Shown here: one piece after another, positions 23,227-32,239 of the stretch
How positions within the stretch are numbered: the stretch's first letter is position 1
How the letters are laid out: every line of letters starts with the position of its first letter
Assembly: GCF_022869165.1 (NCBI RefSeq)
Contig: NZ_CP094929.1
Span: forward strand, 3,224,001-3,288,000
Source: Sphaerochaeta associata
GTDB lineage: Bacteria > Spirochaetota > Spirochaetia > Sphaerochaetales > Sphaerochaetaceae
Direction of reading: 5' to 3'
Length of the DNA stretch: 64,000 nucleotides
Translations under genes and position numbers: made by a program
The notes under the pieces: model-generated
What the model was told of the DNA's origin: nothing
Database searches by the model: none
What the model saw: the letters and a program-made list of their open reading frames with translations, nothing else

Positions 23227-24012
23227 ATGCAACTGTTTGATACGCACGCCCACATAGGGTTGTTGCAGGATGACAAGATGGAGCAATTGCTGGCAGTCCA
23301 ACTTGCGAAAGTCAAGTCGGTCAAACACGTAGTAAGCATTTGCAACAGTTTGTCGGACTTCGAGCGTACCTATGCCAACCTGGAGAGTGCCGATTCCGTC
23401 TATCATGCCGTAGGGGTATCCCCGACCGAGGTTGCCAATCCCGGCAAGGACTGGGAGGAACGGGTTATCACCCACGCCCAGCAGAAGAAACGCATTGTCG
23501 CCATCGGAGAGACAGGTCTGGACTACTACCATATGTTCGGCGGCGATAAGACACTGCAGATCGAGTTGCTGCTCAAGCATCTGGAAATCGCACGGCATCT
23601 CGACCTTCCTGTCATCATACACAACCGTAATGCAGCGGAGGACCTGTTGCCCATCCTCGCAGAAAAACTGCCGCCAAAGGGTGGCATCCTTCATTGTTTC
23701 GGGGAGGACTGGACGTTTGCAAAACAGGCTCTCTCACTTAACCTGATGTTCTCGTTTGCAGGAAACCTGACGTTCAAGAACAGCAGAAGCCTGCAGGAGG
23801 TTGCAATGAGACTGCCTTCCGATAGAATTGTCATTGAAAGCGAAGCGCCCTTCATGACACCCTACCCTTACAAAGGAGAGCGCAATAAAATTCACTATCT
23901 GGTTGAAACAGCCAAGGTCCTTGCCACACTGCGGCAGACCTCCCTTGAAGAGCTTTCTGAAAGCCTTTATGCTAACAGCCTGAAGGCGTTTGCCCTTCCA
24001 AAGGACGTATGA
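23227..24012 (+). CDS. tatD: TatD family metal-dependent hydrolase/DNase
   Basis: A 261-residue TIM-barrel hydrolase. Metal-site motifs: DTHAH at residue 5, GETGLDYY around residue 97, IIHNR around residue 135 and LHCFGE around residue 156. The last ligand motif, normally ETD with an Asp ligand, is ESE here with Glu206. TatD proteins are 3'-5' nucleases or related hydrolases. Slightly unusual is the short AHIGLLQDD start lacking the common CHLD. The ATG lies five bases after AAGGAG, and the stop overlaps the dus start. Confidence 0.88.
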   Translation: MQLFDTHAHIGLLQDDKMEQLLAVQLAKVKSVKHVVSICNSLSDFERTYANLESADSVYHAVGVSPTEVANPGKDWEERVITHAQQKKRIVAIGETGLDYYHMFGGDKTLQIELLLKHLEIARHLDLPVIIHNRNAAEDLLPILAEKLPPKGGILHCFGEDWTFAKQALSLNLMFSFAGNLTFKNSRSLQEVAMRLPSDRIVIESEAPFMTPYPYKGERNKIHYLVETAKVLATLRQTSLEELSESLYANSLKAFALPKDV

Positions 24013-25007
24013 ACGAACAGCAACTGTATCACCCGGTCCAGATAGGAAATGTCAAGATTGCAGGAAATCTCTTTCTTGCACCGCTTGCCGGCTACACGGA
24101 CATCCCATTCAGATCACTGTGCATCGAAGCAGGGGCCGATTTCACCTTCACGGAGATGGTCAGTGCAGAAGGGCTATCCCGTGAGGGGGAAAAGACCCTG
24201 GAATTGATGTATCGCGCCCCAAATGAGAAGCAGTATGCCATCCAGCTTTTTATGAGCAATACCGATTCGCTGAAACAGGCGCTCCAGCAATTGATGCCCT
24301 TCCAGCCGGAAATCATCGATATAAACTGCGGCTGTCCGGTTCCCAAGGTCACCAAAACCGGCGCGGGATCGGCAATGATGAAAACACCATCCCTGATCAC
24401 CGACGTGGTGCGAACCATAACCGATGAGATGGACATCCCGGTTTCAGTCAAGTTCCGTACAGGCTGGGATGCGCAAAGCGAGAACTTCCTCACCTTCGCC
24501 CAGGCCGCCCTTGATGGAGGGGCGTCGGCGCTCACCCTGCATGCCCGAACCCGTAGCCAAGGATATGCCCCCTTTGCCGACTGGACCAAGCTCGCTTCCC
24601 TTAAACAGTATTGCATCGAGCATGACTACCAGGTCCCGGTTTTTGGTTCAGGAGACCTCTTTGCCGCCGAGGATGCAAAGAAAATGATCCAGGAAACCGG
24701 TGTTGATGGTGTCATGTTCGCCCGCGGAGCCATCGGAAACCCCTTCATTTTCGCCCAGGCAAAAGCGCTTCTGCAAGGCAAGGAAATGGTTGAGATCACC
24801 AAGAAGATGCGCTATGAGGCAATTCTCAGGCACTTGGATCTGATGATCGATACCTTCGGGGAGAAAACTGCCTGCACCCTGATGCGCAAGCACACCTGTT
24901 CCTACCTCAAAGGCGTCCCCAATACTTCTCCCATAAAACAGGCGGTCGTCCAGGCGGTTAAGCGTGAGCACTACACACAGGCTCTCAGCCCACTTGTTGA
25001 CCTATGA
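24009..25007 (+). CDS. dus: tRNA-dihydrouridine synthase
   Basis: A 332-residue flavoenzyme that reduces uridines in tRNA D-loops. Visible: APLAGYTDIPFR FMN-binding start, EMVSAEG, the catalytic-Cys motif NCGCPVPKV around residue 100, KFRTGWD, HARTRSQGY and the phosphate-binding FARGAIGNPFIF. Closest to the DusB-type group. Start ATG overlaps the tatD TGA (ATGA), so the two are coupled; the functional link is not obvious. Confidence 0.93.
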   Translation: MNEQQLYHPVQIGNVKIAGNLFLAPLAGYTDIPFRSLCIEAGADFTFTEMVSAEGLSREGEKTLELMYRAPNEKQYAIQLFMSNTDSLKQALQQLMPFQPEIIDINCGCPVPKVTKTGAGSAMMKTPSLITDVVRTITDEMDIPVSVKFRTGWDAQSENFLTFAQAALDGGASALTLHARTRSQGYAPFADWTKLASLKQYCIEHDYQVPVFGSGDLFAAEDAKKMIQETGVDGVMFARGAIGNPFIFAQAKALLQGKEMVEITKKMRYEAILRHLDLMIDTFGEKTACTLMRKHTCSYLKGVPNTSPIKQAVVQAVKREHYTQALSPLVDL

Positions 25008-25057
25008 AGCCGTAAAATGGTACGTTTATTAGAGTAATCTGAGATTGAGGAAATGCA

Positions 25058-26314
25058 ATGAGAGTATTAGTGTTAGGTTCCGGAGCCAAGGACCATGCCA
25101 TTGCATGGTGGTTCTCCCAAAGCCGTCTGGTCAACGGATTATTCGTTGCTCCGGGTAATGTGGGAACACAGTCCATCGCCACCAATCTTGCCATTGATCC
25201 GTCAGACCCCAAGCAGGTCTACGAAGCCTGCACCGCCCATGGAATCGACTTTGTCTTCGTCGGTACCGAGACTCCCTTGTTCACCGGCGTCATCGACTAC
25301 CTCAACGAAAGGGGCATCGATACGTTCGGCTCACCAAGCAGGGCACTTAAACTTGAAGGGGATAGGAATTTCAGCCGCATGTTCACCGACCGGCATAACA
25401 TCCCCACCCCAACCCACGTCCTGTTCGACGACGAGCATAAGCTTTCCGAATACCTCAAGCGTCACGAAGGCGAACGTTTTGTCGTGAAGAGCAATGCCAT
25501 CGCCCCCAGCCGGGTAATGATCGACTCCTCCGATTACCACTCCTTGATGGAGTTCTCGAAAAGCATCATGGCCACCAGCCCGATTATTTTGGAGGAACAC
25601 CTCAACGGGCTTCCCATCACCGTCACCCTCTTCTTGGACAACAAAGGGTACCTTGCCCTGCCTACCTGCAGCGACTACATGAAATCTGAAGAAGGCGGCC
25701 TTCCTACCGGTGGTATGGGTTCCATCTGCCCTGTTCCACTTCAGGAAGAAGTCAGCCAGGCCTTGGTCGATACCATCATAGAGCCCACCCTGTTTGGCTT
25801 GAAGGCCGAGCGCATGTCCTACAAGGGAGTCCTGACGATCAGCGTCATCATCACCAAGCGAGGTCCGATTCTTGTCGATTACCACGTTCGCTTCAATGAT
25901 CCGGCAGCCCAGGCCTTTGTGCCTTTGATCAAGACCGATATCGTCGATATCCTGAATGCAATGAAGCATGACACCCTCTCTTCCATCACCCTTGAAGCGT
26001 CCACCAAGTCAACCGTTGCCTTGGTTGTCGCCTCCGAGGGGTATCCTGAGAAGCCTATCATCGGCAAGGTCCTCGACCCCATGCCTGCGGCTTTGTTGCT
26101 CAATACCTTCGAGGGAGCCCCCCGCTATTACTTTGGCGGCGTACAAGAGAAGGAAGGTGCGTTGGTGACCACCGGCGGGCGGTGTGTAACCGTCGTCGGT
26201 GTCGGGTACAACATCATGAATGCAAACAAGAACGCCTATAAAGGCGTCAAACATGTACATTTTGAGGGTGCGTGGTACCGCAAGGACATCGGAGACAGGT
26301 TCTTCGAGAACTGA
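25058..26314 (+). CDS. PurD-like ATP-grasp protein with altered conserved motifs
   Basis: A 418-residue protein aligned along its length with phosphoribosylamine-glycine ligase (GAR synthetase). The order of motifs is kept, but several are changed: GSGAKDHA for GxGGREHA, VGTETPL for VGPEPL, VVKSNAIAPSRV for VVKADGLAAGKGV, CSDYMKSEEGGLPTGGMG for QDHKRxxDGDxGPNTGGMG, and VDYHVRFNDP for LEFNxRFGDPE. The last holds ATP-grasp Mg ligands, here Glu to Asp and Asn to His. It may be a divergent PurD or an ATP-grasp ligase with a new substrate. No other pur gene is nearby. GAGG lies about 8 bases before ATG; an intrinsic terminator follows. Confidence 0.75.
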   Translation: MRVLVLGSGAKDHAIAWWFSQSRLVNGLFVAPGNVGTQSIATNLAIDPSDPKQVYEACTAHGIDFVFVGTETPLFTGVIDYLNERGIDTFGSPSRALKLEGDRNFSRMFTDRHNIPTPTHVLFDDEHKLSEYLKRHEGERFVVKSNAIAPSRVMIDSSDYHSLMEFSKSIMATSPIILEEHLNGLPITVTLFLDNKGYLALPTCSDYMKSEEGGLPTGGMGSICPVPLQEEVSQALVDTIIEPTLFGLKAERMSYKGVLTISVIITKRGPILVDYHVRFNDPAAQAFVPLIKTDIVDILNAMKHDTLSSITLEASTKSTVALVVASEGYPEKPIIGKVLDPMPAALLLNTFEGAPRYYFGGVQEKEGALVTTGGRCVTVVGVGYNIMNANKNAYKGVKHVHFEGAWYRKDIGDRFFEN

Positions 26315-26346
26315 TTCAGGTCAAGCACAGTTGTAAGGAACTCCCA

Positions 26347-26385
26347 CAGCCTGACGCAATTATTGTTGTCGGGCTGATTTTATTT
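26347..26385 (+). terminator. Intrinsic terminator of the purD-like gene
   Basis: Stem CAGCCTGAC / GTCGGGCTG (9 pairs, one G-T) with a 12-base loop, then ATTTTATTT. Confidence 0.75.
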
Positions 26386-26413
26386 GCAAACCAGTCTCAT
26401 TTATTGGTACTAT
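26384..26413 (+). promoter_or_regulatory. Promoter of the GGDEF-EAL gene
   Basis: TTGCAA (26384-26389), 18-bp spacer, TACTAT (26408-26413), 25 bases before ATG at 26439; it directly abuts the upstream terminator. Confidence 0.45.
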
Positions 26414-26438
26414 TGAAGTACAAAACATTGAGGTCCCC

Positions 26439-28367
26439 ATGGAGTTAATTGTAGCTGAGTTTGTATCCTTTTTCATAGTAGCAGGCATCCTCGTAGAACA
26501 TCTACGATCAAAGAAGGCTAGCTATCACCTTAAGAAAGACGCCATCACTTCGGTCGCTCTTTCCTACGTCTTCTACCTCCTTACGTCAATCATCACACAC
26601 CTTTTCATAAGAGGCTACCTCTCACTTGAGCCTTGGATTGCACAGTTCCTCACGATGCTGCATATACTTGCCATTCCCACCTACATCCTGTTCTGGATGC
26701 ATGCCATCGAACGGCGTCTACTCCCACCAAAACCGGCTCGAACCCTTGGGCAGGTACAATTCATCGCGCTTGGATTGGTGCTGCTGATCTCATTCTCCGA
26801 CCTTGCCTTGCGCAAGCTCTTCGTCTTCTCCCCTATCGGACTAATCGTCAATGGCCGCGGAGTCTTATACATCCTCTTTCTGTGTGCCTTGTTCATCTTT
26901 GTCCAGATGTACGTCCTGGTCTTACGTTGGCGTCGAATCCCCGGTTATGTCCGCAACCTCTTTCTCTTCTCCTCCTTCTTCCTGCTTCTCTCTCTTGTCT
27001 TTTTCCAATGGTTCAAGCAGCCCTATTTGTTGGGCCTGAGCAGCACCTTCATGCTGCTGCTCAGCTATCTGGTTTGGCAAAAAAGGGAACTCACTTTGGA
27101 TTTACTGACAAGGATTCCCAATTACACTGCATACCTGGAGCACCTGAAGCATGTAGTACGTACAGCACAGGAAACAACCATCCTCATGCTCGACATCGAG
27201 AACTTCCGCTTGATCAACGATCGGTACGGCAATGCCCATGGGGATGTATTCCTGCAGCGTTTTGCAACTAAACTTGAAACATCCATTCCATCGGGTCCTG
27301 TATTCAGACTGTTCGGCAACCGATTTGCCATCATCCTTCCCCACCAAAGCCATAACGGAATCGTCCGTATCGTCAAAAACATCAGATCCATTGCCAACGA
27401 GGGTTTCCTCATTGAGGAAATGCACATAAGCTGCCATGTCAACATTGCCATTGTTGAATCACCGCTGAAAACAAACACAGTCGAAGAGATTGTTGAATCC
27501 CTCGATTACACGATGGCTGAAATCAAGGAGCGGCGCAGGCTTTCAGTAATCATATTCAACCAAAAACTGGTCCCCCTGCGTCAGAGAAAGCTCGATGTCC
27601 TTTCGGTTCTCAGGCGGGCTGTGGTGCAGGAGTCGATGGTCAAGGTTCTTTACCAGCCCATCATAGCAACAAAGGACAACCGCATTATTGCCGCTGAAGC
27701 GTTGATGCGAATCGAAGATGATCGGCTTGGGATGATTTCTCCGGGAGAGTTCATCCCTGCCGCCGAGATGGCGGGGCTCATCTCCCCTCTGACAGAAATC
27801 ATTATACGCAAGGTCTCCACGTTTTTGAAAAACCATGAGCAACAGGCCTCTCATCTCTCTCATATCTCGATCAACATCTCTGCTGACGATTTGCATTCGG
27901 CTGAATTCGCCAGACGAATTTTGGATATCATTGAGCAGACCAAGGTGGATGCTGGAAAATTGAGTTTTGAGGTGACTGAATCCATGTTGCTCAGCCCTTC
28001 AGACTCGGTGCATAAGAACTGGAATGCATTCACTGAGCGGGGTATTCATTTCCTGCTCGACGATTTCGGTACCGGATACTCCAATCTAACGACATTGGTC
28101 AGCAAACCATTCGACTTCGTCAAGCTCGACCGTAGCCTGGTTTCAAATGCTACCAACAATTATGAACTACTGTCCCTAATCACAGGCATGCTCAAACACC
28201 TTGGCTTGAGCATGGTTGCAGAGGGTGTGGAGACTAAGGAACAACTAGAAGTCGTAATGCGGGAAGGAATTCAGTTTGTGCAGGGCTACTACTTCTCCAA
28301 GCCGGTTTCTGAAGAACAATTCTTGAGGTGGTTGTCGGGGAGCATGTGCATCATCCCTAAAGCGTAA
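26439..28367 (+). CDS. Membrane GGDEF-EAL protein, probable c-di-GMP phosphodiesterase
   Basis: A 642-residue protein. Residues 1-215 contain about seven hydrophobic helices, a likely membrane sensor. Residues ~220-370 form a GGDEF fold whose signature is FGNRF, so cyclase activity should be lost. Residues ~390-640 form an EAL domain with the catalytic set present: EALMR, NISADD, EVTES, DDFGTGYSN, VKLDRS, AEGVE and QGYYFSKP. The likely role is hydrolysis of c-di-GMP, with the degenerate GGDEF possibly binding GTP as a regulator. GAGG lies 5 bases upstream of ATG. Monocistronic. Confidence 0.9.
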   Translation: MELIVAEFVSFFIVAGILVEHLRSKKASYHLKKDAITSVALSYVFYLLTSIITHLFIRGYLSLEPWIAQFLTMLHILAIPTYILFWMHAIERRLLPPKPARTLGQVQFIALGLVLLISFSDLALRKLFVFSPIGLIVNGRGVLYILFLCALFIFVQMYVLVLRWRRIPGYVRNLFLFSSFFLLLSLVFFQWFKQPYLLGLSSTFMLLLSYLVWQKRELTLDLLTRIPNYTAYLEHLKHVVRTAQETTILMLDIENFRLINDRYGNAHGDVFLQRFATKLETSIPSGPVFRLFGNRFAIILPHQSHNGIVRIVKNIRSIANEGFLIEEMHISCHVNIAIVESPLKTNTVEEIVESLDYTMAEIKERRRLSVIIFNQKLVPLRQRKLDVLSVLRRAVVQESMVKVLYQPIIATKDNRIIAAEALMRIEDDRLGMISPGEFIPAAEMAGLISPLTEIIIRKVSTFLKNHEQQASHLSHISINISADDLHSAEFARRILDIIEQTKVDAGKLSFEVTESMLLSPSDSVHKNWNAFTERGIHFLLDDFGTGYSNLTTLVSKPFDFVKLDRSLVSNATNNYELLSLITGMLKHLGLSMVAEGVETKEQLEVVMREGIQFVQGYYFSKPVSEEQFLRWLSGSMCIIPKA

Positions 28368-28645
28368 AGAAATGAGGCCTCGTACCCCAACGAAGCCTCA
28401 TCACCGACCATCCCTTCCCTCTCAAGACTGGCGGCCACCTCCCCAGGTAGCCGCCATCTGTTCATCCCCCCACGCAAAGGGAACGGTCTGAAGAAATCGT
28501 CTTAGAACTCTCTCAGAGTGACTGCTGTCTAGAAGGAAACACAAAACACAGCCTCTCTGTGTCTTCATCCTACTCTCAGTTTCCCTGCGCCGTCAATGAA
28601 TACCGTATCTGAGGCCCTCTTAATTCTAGCAGTGTACTATGATCA
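28368..28645. other. Non-coding gap with several hairpins
   Basis: A 278-bp gap between convergent genes with no plausible coding frame. It contains three inverted repeats: 28372-28401 (ATGAGGC...GCCTCAT), 28429-28456 (TGGCGGC...GCCGCCA with inner ACCT/AGGT) and 28546-28562 (ACACAG-N5-CTGTGT). The first two share a layout of a 7-bp stem, a C-A mismatch and a short inner stem. None has a T-run. They may be terminators used with Rho, or part of a small RNA. Confidence 0.5.
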
Positions 28646-30355
28646 TTAGAATGAAAAGGAAGTCCCCATGACAAGTTGCACATCCCATGCATGAGAGTTG
28701 AAAGCTTGTAAACTCTGAAGATATGAACCTCTCGCCAGCAAGGATACCTGCGAATACACCTGCCAGTCCGTACTGAAAGATATCAAATTCCCCACATCCA
28801 ATGCTCCAGCAAGGGTGGCGATGAACGATGTGTGTATCACATCTTCGCTGAACATCGTGGTTCCATACCCACTGGATCTATCGTCAAGTTCTGTAAACAT
28901 GTCAATATCACCCTTCAGCACTCCGGTCACAGCCAGCGACAAGCTACCCCTATCCGCAACCTTGTAGAGTGTTTGGGCATGGAGGACAAAGGCATCGCCG
29001 CCGTAGGGAGAACCGATGTAGTCCAGCTTGATGGCATTCCAAGCATTATTGTTTAATCCGGCATATCTGCGAGCCATCAAGAAATCCACGGTGTCGCGGC
29101 GGTACATGTGAGGCAGCGCCAACGAAGCTTCAATTGACGACTGCCACACCCCTTGGGCGAGGACTGTTGCATAGTCAGCCCCCAAAGACAACCCCCATGC
29201 CGGTAGTTCAGGATTATCACCTTCGTTGGGAGCAACCGCTTGATCGAGAGCAAACTGTCCATAGAACCGGAAGCCTGCAAATGGTACATAGGCAAGCTCA
29301 ATATGGGCGATTGCATTAAATTTTTCCCGCTGGTTCAGATTATGATACACAAATGCTGGATTGAGAAACCGTAAATCCAATGTATCATCCTGATACATGA
29401 CATTCTCACTGACAGCCACGCTGACCTTGCCCCAAGGACGGAACTCCAAGCGATGAGCCAACAACATCCTTAATTTGGAAGAGCCAACACAATTCATATC
29501 GAAAAAGACGGCCAACGCCTCATACTTGAAATACTCGGAGTAGGTTGTGAACCGAAGATACTCATAAAAATCAACATGGTCGTCGAGTACGAAGTTCCCG
29601 ATCTTTGAATTGCCCCAGGAGATTCGGTCCCTGCTGAAGGTGGCATTCCACTGCCGGCCTCCCAAGGAGATGACCGATCGCTTGGGGGTCTGGAAGTCGA
29701 TATGCGTGGAGGATGAGATCAGGTTGTTGGCATACCGCTTTTGGTATTGCACCAACGTGGTGTTTTCGTCTACGTAGTACAGCTTGGAATCCTTAGGGAT
29801 AAGGGCTCCGACACTCTCATCGGCACCGAGATAATCGAGAGTATCATCCTTCGTATGCAGACCGTACCCATATTGCAGATCGGAATAGGTGTAGAAGAAA
29901 TCCGAGACCGCCATGTCCAAGCGCAAACGCAGCAGCGGTTTTCTATCGACGTAGGAGTAATCCCACGCGCCATAGGAGGAGAAATCCGAGTTTAAATGAA
30001 CGTAGGATTCCACAGAAATGTCGGCGTATGCGGAAAGTGAGAAGCCATCGGAAAAGTTCCAACGAAGCGGAGCACCCACTCTCTCTTCGATGGATTCATA
30101 CAGTGAGAGAGCGGCTGCTTGCAGCCCCTCTTTCTGTACTCTGCCCAAGATTGCCTGTGCTTCCGCCTTTGTCCAGGGCCGGGAACCGGAGGGAGTACCC
30201 TCTCCTGCAAGCAGATAAAGCAAATCCATGTCTTCATATACCGAGCTTGCAAGAGGGATTACCTCCTGCGCCCCTACAGACGCAGGAAGAGGAATTACAA
30301 AGGCAATAAACACTGCAAGACAGAGAACAATTCGTTTCAAAAAGGCTGTTCTCAT
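28646..30355 (-). CDS. Outer-membrane beta-barrel-like protein (paralogue B)
   Basis: A 569-residue protein with an N-terminal signal peptide (KRIVLCLAVFIAFVIPLP, cleavage probably after an Ala near residue 27) and a long run of amphipathic strands ending in Phe-Ser-Phe, typical of outer-membrane barrels. It is a clear paralogue of the gene upstream: both have a YEDMDLLY/YEAIQILY segment, an RKPLL/QKPLL segment and a GG-x2-W...RDR-x2-WG motif, where this copy keeps Trp at the position of the neighbour's TGA. The ATG overlaps the upstream stop (ATGA). It probably belongs to the transcript of the ABC transporter above. Substrate unknown. Confidence 0.8.
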   Translation of the reverse strand: MRTAFLKRIVLCLAVFIAFVIPLPASVGAQEVIPLASSVYEDMDLLYLLAGEGTPSGSRPWTKAEAQAILGRVQKEGLQAAALSLYESIEERVGAPLRWNFSDGFSLSAYADISVESYVHLNSDFSSYGAWDYSYVDRKPLLRLRLDMAVSDFFYTYSDLQYGYGLHTKDDTLDYLGADESVGALIPKDSKLYYVDENTTLVQYQKRYANNLISSSTHIDFQTPKRSVISLGGRQWNATFSRDRISWGNSKIGNFVLDDHVDFYEYLRFTTYSEYFKYEALAVFFDMNCVGSSKLRMLLAHRLEFRPWGKVSVAVSENVMYQDDTLDLRFLNPAFVYHNLNQREKFNAIAHIELAYVPFAGFRFYGQFALDQAVAPNEGDNPELPAWGLSLGADYATVLAQGVWQSSIEASLALPHMYRRDTVDFLMARRYAGLNNNAWNAIKLDYIGSPYGGDAFVLHAQTLYKVADRGSLSLAVTGVLKGDIDMFTELDDRSSGYGTTMFSEDVIHTSFIATLAGALDVGNLISFSTDWQVYSQVSLLARGSYLQSLQAFNSHAWDVQLVMGTSFSF

Positions 30356-32154
30356 AGTGAATACGTTGCACCGAAGGTCAGCTGGATGTCTCCGGCACTG
30401 TCTCCACTCTTGTTCTTGTAGTTCTTGATGGTAATGTAGTCCACCTGCCCGAAGACCGAGAGACAATCGGACAGCTGATAGGAGCCGTTTATACCCGCAA
30501 CGAGGGTGTGTGAGACGGCGTTGCGTGATGCATACGTGCTGTCTTTATAGTTACCCGCACTATCTCCTCCATTATCGGTAGGGGTCGTTGCTATAGGAGA
30601 AGCATTTCCTCCAACACGATCCCAAATGGTGAACATATCAAACGTACCATGGGCCATATAGAACACGTTCGCTGATACATTCCATGCTCCAAATGCCTTC
30701 ATTCCTCCGTTGAAATTGAGCACTCTCGCATCATTGCCGTACGTATATCCCAAGAATTGGGGATTGTACAGTGTTCCCGATTTATTGGTGAACTCTCTGA
30801 TTACTCCCACATAATTCAGGCCATAATCATCATAATTTGGAGGATTAGAATCAGGTGCACTCTTTGTAGTGTATCGTAGATAGAGATACGGATCGGTTTG
30901 GGCGAATTCAAGCGATGCGTACCCTACTGCACTCTTAAGAGGAAGTACCCCCTTAAATCCTGCAAGGAAACCAAACGTTTGCGGATAATTGGTCTCAGTT
31001 GCGCTTGGAACAGCCTCTCCTGGCAGTGAGAACTCATCCACTGCAGCCTGGGCATAGATGTTCAATCCCTGAACAGGAGTATAATCGATTTCCAAGCCAA
31101 GAATGGAGTTTGCATTGCTTCTGATGTAGTAATCATGGAAGATCATGGCAGGATTGAGAATCCTCAGATCCAGCAGGTTTTCCTCACTTTGGTACATGAT
31201 GCTCTCGGTGAGGGTGAGGCCAACCTTGTCTGCAAACATCCGCCACTCCAAGCGATGGGACATGAACATGTAGATGCCACCAAGAAGAACTTCTTGCCCA
31301 TTTCCTTTAATAGGACCATCTCCAGGATTAAGCGTAATTGATCCATCGGGATTCGTAGTAACACCATCATAATAGCTAGCCGGATGCGGGAAGAACGAAG
31401 TCACAAAGGTATATTTGAACTTGTCCGAGAACGTCGTGATACGGGCCATGTTGTGGTACTTGAGCGTATCACTGAGCATGAGGTTGCCGGTTGTCCCTGC
31501 ACCCCAGTTGAGCCTGTCCCTACCAAGCTGGAAGGTTCAATGATCTCCTCCACCAGCTACAAACGTACGATACGGGAAATTCAAATCAATATCAGAAGTT
31601 GCTGCTGGAGGAACAACGATGACGTTTGAAGAAATCATGGTACTTCCAAACGGTGTGGCAAGTGTAGGAACGTTTCCAACACTAAATTCTGAATACCCAT
31701 AAAAGCTCTCAGCCGGCCAAGTTTCCAATCCGATGTTCAATAGAGGCTTCTGTTGGAGAGAGCCTCTCGTCCAGGTTTCCCTTCCCACGAAGTTGGTGGT
31801 ATCGGTGTGGTAATAAGTTTCCAGATTGGCATCGAAATTCCACGAAAGCCCGATTCCTTTTCCTTGAATCTTAGGCTCGATGTTCAATTGTTGAACAACA
31901 TAGTCATATGTTGAGGAAAGACTTCCTTTCAGTGTTTCAGGCTTGAGCTTCTCCAACATCAAGGTCAGCTCAGCCTGGCTGTACGGCCCGGTCGTTGAGG
32001 GAAGAGACAGCCCTTGAGAAACGTACAGTATTTGTATTGCTTCATAGATATCGCTATCCAGACTATAGATTTTCTGTTGATTCGAAACAGCAAAAATTGG
32101 AGACACCAGCAATGCAATGCATAGACCAACCAGCAGCGGACGGAGCTTTCGCAT
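30352..32154 (-). pseudogene. Outer-membrane protein (paralogue A) interrupted by an in-frame TGA
   Basis: Reading from ATG 32154 (AAAGG seven bases upstream) gives a signal peptide (RKLRPLLVGLCIALLVSPIFA) and 205 codons, then TGA at 31539-31537, after which the same frame continues for 394 codons to TGA at 30352. There is no frameshift. Flanking residues GGDH-[TGA]-TFQLGRDRLNWG align without gaps with GGRQWNATFSRDRISWG of the paralogue, so TGA stands exactly where Trp is conserved; TGG to TGA is one base. The rest is an intact barrel ending in Tyr-Ser-Leu. This could be a recent nonsense mutation, a sequencing error, or read-through. TGA is a normal stop in neighbouring genes. Confidence 0.85.
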
Positions 32155-32191
32155 GAGAGACCTTTTTTGATAATTTTCATCAGTATAAACC

Positions 32192-32215
32192 AAGGGATGC
32201 CGTTTGGCACCCCTT
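32192..32215 (-). terminator. Hairpin between the small anchored protein gene and the outer-membrane genes
   Basis: Minus-strand stem AAGGGGTGCC / GGCATCCCTT (10 pairs, one G-T), loop AAAC, only a short T-run after it. It may reduce rather than stop transcription into the outer-membrane genes. Confidence 0.5.
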
Positions 32216-32239
32216 AAAAAGAAACATGTACATGGATTG

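Noticed and set aside
31537-31539. Selenocysteine or TGA-as-Trp recoding
   Set aside because: The paralogue has Trp, not Cys, at this site, and TGA ends many genes here in ATGA overlaps (for example 12173, 19439, 24012), so genome-wide TGA-Trp is excluded. No selenocysteine-type context is evident.
31480-31560. A frameshift splitting the outer-membrane gene at 31.5 kb
   Set aside because: Both halves are in the same frame; only one stop codon separates them, so it is a nonsense codon, not a frameshift.
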